Below, in pieces: positions 19,210-27,978 of a stretch of 64,000 nt of DNA. Origin of the DNA: Mariniphaga sp. (GTDB lineage Bacteria; Bacteroidota; Bacteroidia; Bacteroidales; Prolixibacteraceae); the NCBI GenBank assembly GCA_025355585.1, contig JANXZJ010000022.1, positions 1-64,000 of the forward strand, given 5' to 3'. Position 1 is the stretch's first letter. Each line of letters opens with the position of its first letter. The notes beneath the pieces are model-generated. The model was given only the letters and a program-made list of their open reading frames with translations. It did no database searches and was not told the origin of the DNA. The translations under genes were made by a program, and so were the position numbers.

Positions 19210-20043
19210 CTACTTCTTCAAACAACAACTCTTGTACTTTTTACCAGATCCGCAGGGACACAAATCGTTACGGCCAACATTGTTGAAAATGTTCGCGAGC
19301 ATCGGATTTTCTTCCGCAAAAATTTCTTCTGCATTCTTGTAATGTGCATTCCAGTCACCGCGTTGTTTAAAATAGCAGCCTGGCTCATGGGTTTCATCAT
19401 CAAATAGTTCAAGCGCATACTTCAACTCTTCACGAATCAGGTTTTCATTCGTCCCCATTTCGGTAAAAGGAATAAATGCTTCATGAAGTTTTGTTACCTC
19501 ATCACGGCACGACTTCAACCTGCTTTCTGCGGCATGCACAGCCAATAATGGTTTCCAGCCAGTGTTGGGATTGCTCAACAGTCTGGAGATCATCTCTCCG
19601 TGAATTTCATCTTTGGCAAAGTAGATGCAATCGTAAAGGAAAAGATAGGGGGCATTACTTTTCTTCGATACCTGGTCTTCAATAGCATCAAGAAAGGTAG
19701 CAATGGTTTCCGGATACCGTTCCGAAAGCATCCCAACCAGAAATAACCCTTGCTCGTCCAGAAGATCCCAGTCGGGGGAATCGGGCGTAGTAAACAGGCT
19801 GATGACCGATGGAACCATTTTTCGCGAGGAATGCACCTCAGCAAGAATGGCGTACCACAAAGGCAGATTTGGCAATTGTTTGTTCAATACTGCAATTCGT
19901 TCGTTGTAAGCATTATCCAGGTGAAAGATAATTTTGCTTTCAATCTCTTCGTCGTAAGAGAGATTCATCAAAAACTCAAGTGCCTCAAATGGAACTCCTG
20001 TTGTCTGTGAATGCAGAACTGCTATTGCTTCTTTTTTTGTCAT
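19210..20043 (-). CDS. SEC-C zinc-motif protein (DUF1186-like)
   Basis: 277 residues, no signal peptide. The first 230 residues are mainly helical (repeat-like) and resemble DUF1186. The last 20 residues, [18 protein letters not shown], are a SEC-C motif (CxC...CC, zinc binding), as at the SecA C terminus, where it binds SecB and ribosomes. The role of this stand-alone protein is unknown; it may bind ribosomes or other proteins through the motif. It has its own promoter and is convergent with hydF. Confidence 0.8.
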   Translation of the reverse strand: MTKKEAIAVLHSQTTGVPFEALEFLMNLSYDEEIESKIIFHLDNAYNERIAVLNKQLPNLPLWYAILAEVHSSRKMVPSVISLFTTPDSPDWDLLDEQGLFLVGMLSERYPETIATFLDAIEDQVSKKSNAPYLFLYDCIYFAKDEIHGEMISRLLSNPNTGWKPLLAVHAAESRLKSCRDEVTKLHEAFIPFTEMGTNENLIREELKYALELFDDETHEPGCYFKQRGDWNAHYKNAEEIFAEENPMLANIFNNVGRNDLCPCGSGKKYKSCCLKK

Positions 20044-20063
20044 CGTGCTTTTTATTTCCGGCG

Positions 20064-20094
20064 CAAAGATAGAGTTTCAGATCCACCAAACAAA
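20064..20094 (-). promoter_or_regulatory. Promoter of the SEC-C gene
   Basis: On the minus strand TTTG (20094-20091), 19 bp spacer, then TATCTTTG (20071-20064), an exact match of the Bacteroidota TTTG-N19-TAnnTTTG arrangement. The ATG follows 20 bp later. Confidence 0.55.
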
Positions 20095-20145
20095 TCACAG
20101 GAATTCGCCAATCAATGCTGAGATTTCTTAAATCGGATCTCTGCG

Positions 20146-20353
20146 TATCGTTATCGTAACTCTGAGGAAGGATTTCCTTTGTCTGAGTATCGTTATCGTA
20201 ACTCTAAGTGCCGATTTACCTCTCAGAGTAAGGTTATCGTAACTTTGAGTAAGGATTTTCTTTGTCTTAGTATCGTTATCGTAACTCTAAGTGCCGATTT
20301 ACCTCTCAGAGTAACGTTTTCGTAACTCTGAATAAGGATTTCGTTAGTCTAAG
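20146..20353. repeat. Intergenic alternating tandem array (42/41/42/41/42 bp, about 21-bp subunits)
   Basis: Five units: 20146-20187, 20188-20228, 20229-20270, 20271-20311, 20312-20353. Odd units (42 bp) and even units (41 bp) alternate; units 2 and 4 are identical over all 41 bases. Each unit splits into two subunits of 20-21 bp ending in CTnAG or similar; the first halves share TTATCGTAACTCT and the odd second halves AAGGATTT. Degenerate 21-bp copies may continue to about 20395. Unit borders form inverted pairs (GTAACTCT with CTCAGAGTAA) and could fold. It fills most of the 491-bp gap between the SEC-C and EamA genes; nothing coding is seen. Confidence 0.85.
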
Positions 20354-20502
20354 AATCATTCTCAGTTATTGGAGAATCATCTTTGGTCGTCAATGGTGAT
20401 TTTCTGAGCATTAAGTTTCATTCGCTTTTGGAGTACCATCGTATTGGTGGTTCGAATTTTAACTTGATAGAATCAATTGATTTCGCTTCAGATTAAATTA
20501 GC

Positions 20503-20510
20503 TAACTTTG
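20503..20510 (+). promoter_or_regulatory. Putative -7 box of the EamA gene
   Basis: TAACTTTG is an exact TAnnTTTG match, 24 bp before the ATG at 20535. A TTG at 20477-20479 is slightly further than the ideal -33 distance. Confidence 0.4.
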
Positions 20511-20534
20511 AATAAAATTGGATAAAGCTTTATT

Positions 20535-21575
20535 ATGAGGCGTTTTGCGATTATAACCGGTATTCTGTCGGGATTTCTTTTTGGTATTGCCACGCCGTTT
20601 AGCAAGTTGTTACTGGCTGGTTTAAACTCTTTTCAGCTCGCCGGTCTGCTCTATTTGGGAGCTGCTCTGGCAATGTTTCCTTACATTTTTAGAAGAAACA
20701 GCCATCTTAAATTGCTATTCCATAAGGGTAGCCTGGCAAAAACGATCGGAATAATATTTTTTGGCGGGTTCGCAGGTCCTTTACTTTTATTGGCAGGTTT
20801 GAAAACTGCCAATGCAGCTTCGGTTTCAATCTGGCTGAATATGGAACTTGTGGCGACTGCCATTTTAGGTGTTTTGATTTTCAGGGATGCACTCGACAGA
20901 AATACCTGGATTGGCGTAATTCTGACGATTGTGGCAGGACTCGTAACCTCGTTTGGAGAAGGTTCAAGCGGCTTAATTTCAGGCTTATTAATCACTGCTG
21001 CATGTATTTGCTGGGGAATAGATAATCACCTGACAGCACTTACAGATGGAGCTTCACCTCAGACGGTAACGTTTGTCAAAGGTATAGTTGCTGGCTCGGT
21101 TAATTTATTGATAGGTTGCCTGATCGCCGGTCAAGGCATTTCGTTTGGAAATGTGATTCCGGCAATTGTTGTGGGGATTTTTGCATATGGAATTAGCATT
21201 GTGCTTTATGTAACCTCCGCGCAAAATATTGGCGCCACCCGGAGTCAGATATTGTTTTCAACCGCGCCTGTCTGGGGCGTGCTTTTATCCTATTTGTTTG
21301 TTCACGAATCCTTCCAATGGGTTCACGTTATTTCGATCGTCTTGCTGGCACTTGCAGTTATCATTACAAATCTGTTATCTCACAAACATATCCATACTCA
21401 TGTCTTGATGGAACATGTCCATTATCACCAACATGCTGACGGGCATCATACCCATTTACACGAAGGTGAAACAGTTCCCGGGAGCAAATGGCATTCACAC
21501 CTTCATACGCATGACCCTTTAACGCATGAGCATTCTCACGACCCTGATTTGCACCACAGGCATGCCCATGATTGA
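20535..21575 (+). CDS. EamA/DMT transporter with histidine-rich C-terminal tail
   Basis: 346 residues. Residues 1-280 form ten hydrophobic helices in two EamA repeats, as in drug/metabolite transporters (typical total about 300). Residues 283-346 are an added hydrophilic tail with 23 His in 64 residues, in HxH patterns (HIHTH, HSHLHTH, HEHSH). Such tails bind Zn, Ni, Co or Cu in metal carriers such as CDF and ZIP proteins. A metal-linked role is therefore likely, for export, sensing or buffering, but the substrate cannot be read. Preceded by the tandem repeat array and followed by a hairpin terminator. Confidence 0.85.
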   Translation: MRRFAIITGILSGFLFGIATPFSKLLLAGLNSFQLAGLLYLGAALAMFPYIFRRNSHLKLLFHKGSLAKTIGIIFFGGFAGPLLLLAGLKTANAASVSIWLNMELVATAILGVLIFRDALDRNTWIGVILTIVAGLVTSFGEGSSGLISGLLITAACICWGIDNHLTALTDGASPQTVTFVKGIVAGSVNLLIGCLIAGQGISFGNVIPAIVVGIFAYGISIVLYVTSAQNIGATRSQILFSTAPVWGVLLSYLFVHESFQWVHVISIVLLALAVIITNLLSHKHIHTHVLMEHVHYHQHADGHHTHLHEGETVPGSKWHSHLHTHDPLTHEHSHDPDLHHRHAHD

Positions 21576-21595
21576 TTTCCGGTTAGACAAATGAA

Positions 21596-21624
21596 AAAGC
21601 CGGACTTTTTAAGGATCCGGCTTT
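21596..21624 (-). terminator. Hairpin terminator between convergent genes
   Basis: Arms AAAGCCGGA (21596-21604) and TCCGGCTTT (21616-21624). Read on the minus strand the stem is followed by a T-rich run, so it mainly ends the POT transporter transcript; it may also stop the EamA transcript. Confidence 0.75.
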
Positions 21625-21644
21625 AAAAAATTGTAAACTGAGTT

Positions 21645-23456
21645 TTATTTGGTTGCTGTTTCCAGTCTTTTCATGATAGAGAATATAACTGTTGCTGAAA
21701 CCAAGATACAAACGATAAATATGAGCCATAATTGCCACAACTCCAATCTGCCCCAAAAGTAGCTTCCTACAAACAAAAGTTTATTCCCTACAGCAGTCGC
21801 TAATAGCCATCCACCTTGCATCAACCCCTGGAATCTCTGTGGTGCAACTTTGGAGACAAACGAAAGTCCCATCGGACTCAGAAACAATTCAGCAACTGTT
21901 AAAATCAGATAGCTGTTAACCAACCAGTATGGTGAAACACGTGAGGCTTCCGGAACAGCTTGTCCGGCCAACTCATGAGGAGAAATCAGTCCAATGGATG
22001 CTATCAGAACAAGTAAAAATCCACCGGCAGCGATGATCATTCCGATGCCGATCTTTTTTGGTGTTGAAGGTTCTTTACCTGCTTTGTTCAGCATGGCAAA
22101 AACACCCATAACAAGAGTCGTCAGTGCAACAATAAACAGGGGATTAAACGATTGGAAAACTTCAGGTGCAATTGCATTGCTGACATCGTTATTGCTGATA
22201 AAATAATAAGAGAAGCCACCGCCAACAAGGATCATTGCAGCTCCGATCAGGCGTGTCATCAACTCTTTACCTTTCCCGATAAAAACAAACAGACCGCCAA
22301 TGGTAGTTATGACTGCCAAAATCGACCACATATCGAAGAACAGGTAAGTAAATGCGCTAACTTCCTTTACGATATAGTCACGGGCAAAAAATGTGAGGGT
22401 TAATCCATTTTGATGAAATGACATCCAGAAGAAAATGACCACAAAGAATACAAGAATCAGTGAAGTCACCTTTGGTTTTTCTTCCTTGGTGGATATCATT
22501 GTTATCCAGGTTACAAAGGCAGCAAATAATCCGAAAGCCATACCTGTTTTATAATCCAGAACCAGTCCTGTAAGCACAGTCACGATGGTGGCAGCTGCCA
22601 TAGAGGCAATAATGGCGATCGGACTGGTCTGCGAACTTTTAGCTTCCGCTGCAGTCTTAACCTTTGAAGTACCCGCTTTTACTGCTTGTTTTTCAGCATT
22701 CGGAAGGTATTTCTGAAAGAAGATATAGACCAGCATGGAGATAATCATTGCTCCGGCAGCAATTCCGAAAGCGTAGTTGTATCCGCGTGAAAAAACTTCA
22801 ACGTAATTATGAGCAAAAGCTCCCAAATCGGCAACCGGGCCAGCAATATTGGCTTTATTCGCAAGTTCAGTAAATTGAGTAGTATCAGTTAAAGTACCAT
22901 TAATGTACTGGTGACAAAGTGAAGGAAGACTTCCGTCGTGTAGCAAACCATTCGATTTTAACCACCAGTTGCGGACACCAGTTGCAGCAAATGGAGCAAA
23001 GAAAGCACCTACATTGATACCCATGTAAAAGATCATAAATGCTGAATCTCTCATTTTGGAATATTTTGGATCGTCGTATAACTGTCCGACGACAGCCTGA
23101 AGATTACCTTTAAACAAGCCGTTTCCGAAAGCGATTACAAATAAGCTAATAACCGTAATGGTCAGTGACATGCCTGGGATAGCAAGGCTGGCATAACCCA
23201 TTAGCATGATAGCTATTCCGACAAATATAACCAACTTGTATTTCTTGGTATAATCGGCTAATATTCCCCCAATTAAAGCCAATGCATAAATTCCGAAGTA
23301 AAACCAGCTGTAGATATCACCGGCAGCTTCCTCAGATAAACCGAATCTGGCCTGAAGAAACAAAACAAGAATTGCCATCATTGTGTAAAATCCAAAGCGT
23401 TCGCCCATGTTTGCGAAAAAGGCTACTAAGAGCCCTTTGGGATGTCCTTTCAGCAT
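21645..23456 (-). CDS. POT-family peptide:proton symporter
   Basis: 603 residues from ATG 23456 (the frame extends to a TTG at 23501). Proton-driven uptake of di- and tripeptides across the inner membrane. The family signature is present at the N terminus: GERFGFYTMMAIL, with the conserved ExxER-like motif here reduced to MGERF, and later GIYALALIGGILAD and FYMGINVGAFFAP. About 14 membrane helices with a longer soluble loop between helices 4 and 5 and around residue 270. Longer than E. coli DtpA (about 500), as usual in Bacteroidota. Confidence 0.92.
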   Translation of the reverse strand: MLKGHPKGLLVAFFANMGERFGFYTMMAILVLFLQARFGLSEEAAGDIYSWFYFGIYALALIGGILADYTKKYKLVIFVGIAIMLMGYASLAIPGMSLTITVISLFVIAFGNGLFKGNLQAVVGQLYDDPKYSKMRDSAFMIFYMGINVGAFFAPFAATGVRNWWLKSNGLLHDGSLPSLCHQYINGTLTDTTQFTELANKANIAGPVADLGAFAHNYVEVFSRGYNYAFGIAAGAMIISMLVYIFFQKYLPNAEKQAVKAGTSKVKTAAEAKSSQTSPIAIIASMAAATIVTVLTGLVLDYKTGMAFGLFAAFVTWITMISTKEEKPKVTSLILVFFVVIFFWMSFHQNGLTLTFFARDYIVKEVSAFTYLFFDMWSILAVITTIGGLFVFIGKGKELMTRLIGAAMILVGGGFSYYFISNNDVSNAIAPEVFQSFNPLFIVALTTLVMGVFAMLNKAGKEPSTPKKIGIGMIIAAGGFLLVLIASIGLISPHELAGQAVPEASRVSPYWLVNSYLILTVAELFLSPMGLSFVSKVAPQRFQGLMQGGWLLATAVGNKLLFVGSYFWGRLELWQLWLIFIVCILVSATVIFSIMKRLETATK

Positions 23457-23498
23457 AAAATTATTGTTTAAGGAGTTAATTAAATTGATTATTTGCAG

Positions 23499-23506
23499 CA
23501 AATATA
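23499..23506 (-). promoter_or_regulatory. Putative -7 box of the POT gene
   Basis: TATATTTG on the minus strand matches TAnnTTTG, 42 bp before the chosen ATG at 23456. It overlaps the alternative TTG start, which supports the downstream ATG. Confidence 0.35.
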
Positions 23507-23590
23507 GCGATCTTTTTCTGTGTCGTTATGCTGCGAAAAATCATGTTTTTATTATGTCTGGCTCTTTTATTGAACTTCACGCAATCTTTG

Positions 23591-23621
23591 TTTGCCCCGA
23601 AACGATTTCTTCTTAAATTTG
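23591..23621 (+). promoter_or_regulatory. Promoter of nnrDE
   Basis: TTTG (23591-23594), a 19-bp spacer, then TAAATTTG (23614-23621), matching both elements of the Bacteroidota promoter. The ATG is 21 bp downstream. Confidence 0.6.
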
Positions 23622-23642
23622 AAATAAGTAAAACGATGAACA

Positions 23643-25199
23643 ATGAAACTATTTACCACCTCCCAAATTGCTGAACTTGACAAGTATACAATCGCAAATG
23701 AACCTATTGAGTCAATCGATCTGATGGAGCGCGCTTCCGGACTGCTTGCCGGATGGATTGAAGTACATTTTGATACCAGTCATCGGGTTGCAGTATTTGC
23801 AGGACCGGGGAATAACGGAGGCGATGCTTTGGCCGTTGCCCGTATGTTGGCGGAGAAAGACTATAAGGTCGATGTTTTTATTCCTGATTCAGAAAAAAAG
23901 TTCACAGATTTATTTTTAATCAATCTCGGCAGGTTAAAAAATTGGAATGTAGTAAAGACGATCAATTGGAATGTTGAGGAACCGCTTCCGGAACTTATTG
24001 GATATGATGTGATTCTTGATGGTTTATTTGGAGCTGGCTTAACGCGGCCACTCAGCGGCTTTCCTGCCCTGCTTGTAAAACACCTGAATCATGCCGGTTT
24101 GCCGATTGTTTCCATCGATATGCCTTCCGGGCTCATGGGCGAGGACAATGGGGGCATTGACCCCGATGCCATTATTCATGCAACTTATACACTGACATTC
24201 GAGTTTCCAAAATTGAGCTTCTTCTTTAAAGAGAATAAGCAGTTTACGGGCAAATGGGAAGTCATTCCCATCGGATTACATCCGGATGCAATTGCTCAGA
24301 CCGAAACGCGCTGGTATTATTCTCATTCCCGGTCAATGGTTTCAATACTAAAGCCAAGGGGGATATTTTCGCACAAAGGTACCTACGGGCATGCACTTTT
24401 GGTGGCCGGAAGCCTCGGGAAAATGGGTGCTGCTGTTCTATCCACAAAAGGATGCCTCCGTTCAGGTGTCGGTTTACTCACAATTCACATCCCAAAATCG
24501 GGTAATCAGATTGTTCAAATTTCTGTGCCGGAAGCGATGGTGAGCCTGGATAAATCCGAAAATCTGATTTCAGGGATTCCGAACCTTTCCGGCTTTAAAG
24601 CCATCGGGGTTGGGTCCGGAATAGGGAAAGCGAACCAGACTGTGATTGCCCTGGAGCTAATATTGGAGAATTATCATACTCCTATGGTAATTGATGCTGA
24701 CGCAATTAATATACTTTCGGAGAACCCCGAAATGATTGATTTAATTCCTGAAGGTTCAATTCTTACACCACATCCGCTTGAATTTGAGCGTTTGGCCGGA
24801 CATGCAGCTTCTGATTTTGAAAGGTTAAAGCTCGCAATGAACTTTGCTAAAATCCATCGCCTGGTCCTTGTTTTAAAAGGGACTTATACGGCCATTGCTT
24901 TACCCGATGGTAACTGCTGGTTCAATATTTCCGGCAATCCAGGGATGGCTACGGGTGGCAGTGGCGATGTACTTACAGGAGTCCTGACCGGATTGCTTGC
25001 TCAAGGTTATACGCCTGCGGAAGCCGCAATTCTTGGCGTCTATCTTCATGGTCTTTCAGGTGATTTGTCCGTTTCAAATTCCGGAATATCAGAAGAATCA
25101 TTGCTTGCAAGTGATATTGCCGATGGGCTCGGTCTGGCTTACGGGCACCTTAAAAGCGCTGATGATTTTGGGAAAGCCGAAAAAAAGAGTCAATTTTGA
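23643..25199 (+). CDS. nnr: Bifunctional NAD(P)H-hydrate epimerase / ADP-dependent dehydratase
   Basis: Repairs hydrated NADH and NADPH. 518 residues. The epimerase domain (YjeF_N, about 1-215) has FAGPGNNGGDALAVAR and DGLFGAG. The dehydratase domain (about 225-505, ribokinase-like) has VIDADAIN, TPHPLEFERL, LKGTYTAI and NPGMATGGSGDVLTG with the catalytic Asp. Both active sites look intact. Strong promoter just upstream; the DUF4831 gene follows after 44 bp in the same direction. Confidence 0.95.
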   Translation: MKLFTTSQIAELDKYTIANEPIESIDLMERASGLLAGWIEVHFDTSHRVAVFAGPGNNGGDALAVARMLAEKDYKVDVFIPDSEKKFTDLFLINLGRLKNWNVVKTINWNVEEPLPELIGYDVILDGLFGAGLTRPLSGFPALLVKHLNHAGLPIVSIDMPSGLMGEDNGGIDPDAIIHATYTLTFEFPKLSFFFKENKQFTGKWEVIPIGLHPDAIAQTETRWYYSHSRSMVSILKPRGIFSHKGTYGHALLVAGSLGKMGAAVLSTKGCLRSGVGLLTIHIPKSGNQIVQISVPEAMVSLDKSENLISGIPNLSGFKAIGVGSGIGKANQTVIALELILENYHTPMVIDADAINILSENPEMIDLIPEGSILTPHPLEFERLAGHAASDFERLKLAMNFAKIHRLVLVLKGTYTAIALPDGNCWFNISGNPGMATGGSGDVLTGVLTGLLAQGYTPAEAAILGVYLHGLSGDLSVSNSGISEESLLASDIADGLGLAYGHLKSADDFGKAEKKSQF

Positions 25200-25243
25200 A
25201 AGATTAAATTTTACAGAGTTGGAAATAGTAACTTAAAATAATA

Positions 25244-26353
25244 ATGATGAGACGAATCGTAATTTTGTTATTAACTTGTTTTCTGATCGCCGGAAATCTT
25301 ACCGCGCAACGAAACGATAAAAAGAAATCGGCCTCCGAATTAGGTATTTTTAATGGAGGTGTAATCTATAGTTTGCCACGGACGGGTATCCGCGTTGTGG
25401 TTGAAGTAACGCAGGAGAAATTCTTCCGCGGACCTTACAGTGAATATGCCCAGAAATATCTTGGTGTGAAAAATGCCGCAACTTCTGATGCTGAAGTCTG
25501 GAAGATCAATGACTTGAAAATAGAGACCTTCGGCGAACCCGATCCTGCAGAAATGCATAAAGCAACCGGTGCCATTGCATCGATGCTTAGTCTGTCCGAA
25601 AATGGTGTTCTGATCGGCATTAACAGTTCTGTAAAAGGAGAGCCTTCAATAACCCACACGTCGGTATTTACGCCCGACATCGAGATTCCGCGTGAAATAT
25701 GGCCCGATCTCTCGATGCGATCGTTTTTCGCAGGGAAAGACAGTTTGAACCAGTCGGGTGGTAAATTGAAATCATTGGAGCAAAAGGCAGCCGAAGCAGC
25801 TTCTGATATTTTAACTTTACGCGAACGTAAGGTCGTAGTCCTGGAAGCAGATGATAATCCACTTCCTCCTGATGGGAAAGCTTACCAGGTGATGGTTGAT
25901 GAGTTGAATAAAATAATGGCCGAATACGAAAGTCTCTTTATCGGAAAGTCGTATAAATCATCACATAAATATGTCTTCGACGTGGTTCCGGATACAAAAG
26001 GAAGTAAAGCGATTGTTGCATTTAGGTTCTCAGCCTCTGGTGGTGTCCTGCCGGAGAGTAATGTTTCGGGAAAACCAATTATGCTTGAGCTCGATTCCAA
26101 CGCAGATCTTGTACGCAATGGTGAACAGAAAGCTGCCCCGGTTGCAGGTGAAACTTCCTCTAACGGATTGTTTTACAGAACCCCGGGAATTGTGGTCGCA
26201 CGATTGCTGAATGGGAGCGATGTTCTTGCCCAGGCTCGCCTTTCAATGGCCCAGTTTGGTGTTGTCACACCGATCCCCGATGGGTTGACAAACGGAGAAT
26301 ACTCAATTGAATTTCATCCTGTTACCGGGGCAATAAAACGCATCGGTAATTAA
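25244..26353 (+). CDS. Exported DUF4831 protein
   Basis: 369 residues, signal peptide 1-22 (cleavage after LTAQ). The N-terminal half matches DUF4831 (GVIYSLPRTGIRVVVEVTQ, PYSEYAQKYLG, WKINDLKIETFGEPDP), a Bacteroidota-only family of unknown function. No catalytic motif is evident. Probably periplasmic or on the outer membrane. Co-transcribed with nnr, which has no obvious functional link. A long hairpin follows the stop. Confidence 0.75.
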   Translation: MMRRIVILLLTCFLIAGNLTAQRNDKKKSASELGIFNGGVIYSLPRTGIRVVVEVTQEKFFRGPYSEYAQKYLGVKNAATSDAEVWKINDLKIETFGEPDPAEMHKATGAIASMLSLSENGVLIGINSSVKGEPSITHTSVFTPDIEIPREIWPDLSMRSFFAGKDSLNQSGGKLKSLEQKAAEAASDILTLRERKVVVLEADDNPLPPDGKAYQVMVDELNKIMAEYESLFIGKSYKSSHKYVFDVVPDTKGSKAIVAFRFSASGGVLPESNVSGKPIMLELDSNADLVRNGEQKAAPVAGETSSNGLFYRTPGIVVARLLNGSDVLAQARLSMAQFGVVTPIPDGLTNGEYSIEFHPVTGAIKRIGN

Positions 26354-26373
26354 ATTGGGTGACACCGCTTTTG

Positions 26374-26435
26374 AATAAGGAAAGTGTAAAAGGCTTAAGG
26401 TTGGTTTACCTTTGGCCTTTTATGCTTTCCTTATT
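26374..26435 (+). terminator. Long hairpin terminator after the DUF4831 gene
   Basis: Nested arms: AATAAGGAAAG (26374-26384) pairs with CTTTCCTTATT (26425-26435); AAAAGGC (26388-26394) with GCCTTTT (26415-26421); AAGGT (26397-26401) with ACCTT (26408-26412). About 23 base pairs in total with one small internal loop. Confidence 0.75.
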
Positions 26436-26540
26436 TAGTTTAATGATTTTTGATCTGTATTAAATCACCCGTTTTTAACTATATTGCGACGCTCATAATC
26501 AAAAATAATTTATCCAATTAAACATTCTTACCCGTTAAAA

Positions 26541-27944
26541 ATGCAAGAACTTAAAAAATCCCTTCGCGACTCGAAGTCAGCACGTTGGATTATGCTTTGC
26601 CTGGTATCATTTACCATGATGTGTATGTATTATCTCACTGACGCTATGGCTCCTTTACAGGAAAGGTTACAGGCTAATTTATCATGGTCGGCGTCAGACT
26701 ATGGTTTGTTTACCAGCGGTTACGGCTGGTTCAATGTGTTCTTGCTGATGCTTGTTTTCAGCGGTATGATTCTTGATAAAATGGGCGTCCGGTTTACCGG
26801 AATTCTTGCTATTGCAATCATGCTGATCGGCGGATTTATTAAATACCTTGCTATTTCAGGCCACTTTCACGGCATGTTCGAGTTAACAATAGGTTCATGG
26901 CAACTGATTGGTCCAACCACAAAATCGGCTGTTGTGGCCGGATTTGGATTTGCCATTTTTGGAGTAGGATGCGAAATGTTTGGTATTGCAGCGAATAAAG
27001 CGGTGGTACGCTGGTTTCGCGGAAAAGAAATGGCCTTGGCAATTGGACTCAACACCTCGACCGGTCGTATCGGAACTGCTCTGGCAATGTTCACACCCAT
27101 TCCATTGATAAAATTGACCGGTGATATCAGCATGCCGGTCATCGTTTCCCTTTTCTTATTAGGTATTGGGATGCTTGTATTTGTCCTGTTTACTTTTATG
27201 GATCGCAAACTTGATCAGGAAGATGCTGATGCCGGTATGGAGAAAGATGAAGAATTTAAGTTTGCTGATATTATCGAGATTGGCAGAAACCGCGCGTTTT
27301 GGTACATTACCATCCTTTGCGTCCTGTTTTATTCAGCCGTTTTCCCCTTTATCAAGTATGCCACGAATATGATTGTCCAGAAATTTGGTATAACGGACTC
27401 TTTCGCCGGCTATATTCCCGCTTTATTACCTTTCAGCGCGTTACTGCTTACACCAATCTTTGGTAGTATGTTCGATAAAAAAGGGAGAGGTGCCACGATC
27501 ATGATTATTGGTTCGATCCTGTTGGTCTGTGTTCATTTGTTGTTCGCAATACCTTCATTAAACAGCTTCCCGATCGCCATTGGATTAGTAATGGTATTAG
27601 GTATTGCCTTTTCGATGGTGCCATCAGCAATGTGGCCATCAATTGCCAAGATTATTCCCGAAAGCAAACTCGGAACAGCTTACGCGATGACATTCTGGGT
27701 TCAGAACTGGGGTCTGATGGGTGTGCCTTTGCTAATTGGCATTGTGCTGGATAAATATTGTATCACAGGGACAATCAATAAAATGGTTGACGGTAAAGAA
27801 CAAATCATTACCCAATATAATTATATGATCCCGATGTTGATTTTTGCCTGTTTTGGAATGCTTGCCATCGTGTTTTCATTTCTATTGAAAGCTGAAGACA
27901 GGAAAATGGGATACGGACTCGAGAAACCAAATATCAGAAAATAA
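26541..27944 (+). CDS. MFS transporter (possibly peptide or dipeptide carrier)
   Basis: 467 residues, twelve predicted membrane helices, with an A-like motif after helix 2 (LDKMGVRFTG) and again after helix 8 (FDKKGRGATIM), typical of the major facilitator superfamily. The closest type I can suggest is the MFSD1-like group, members of which carry dipeptides; this is a low-confidence family call. It is 34 bp upstream of the dipeptidase pepD on the same strand, which supports uptake of a substrate that PepD then cleaves. Confidence 0.75.
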   Translation: MQELKKSLRDSKSARWIMLCLVSFTMMCMYYLTDAMAPLQERLQANLSWSASDYGLFTSGYGWFNVFLLMLVFSGMILDKMGVRFTGILAIAIMLIGGFIKYLAISGHFHGMFELTIGSWQLIGPTTKSAVVAGFGFAIFGVGCEMFGIAANKAVVRWFRGKEMALAIGLNTSTGRIGTALAMFTPIPLIKLTGDISMPVIVSLFLLGIGMLVFVLFTFMDRKLDQEDADAGMEKDEEFKFADIIEIGRNRAFWYITILCVLFYSAVFPFIKYATNMIVQKFGITDSFAGYIPALLPFSALLLTPIFGSMFDKKGRGATIMIIGSILLVCVHLLFAIPSLNSFPIAIGLVMVLGIAFSMVPSAMWPSIAKIIPESKLGTAYAMTFWVQNWGLMGVPLLIGIVLDKYCITGTINKMVDGKEQIITQYNYMIPMLIFACFGMLAIVFSFLLKAEDRKMGYGLEKPNIRK

Positions 27945-27978
27945 GAATAATTGATTAAGAATTTAATTCATAACTATT

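Noticed and set aside
20146-20353. CRISPR array or attachment site
   Set aside because: No spacers; units are adjacent and the even units are identical throughout; no integrase or tRNA nearby.
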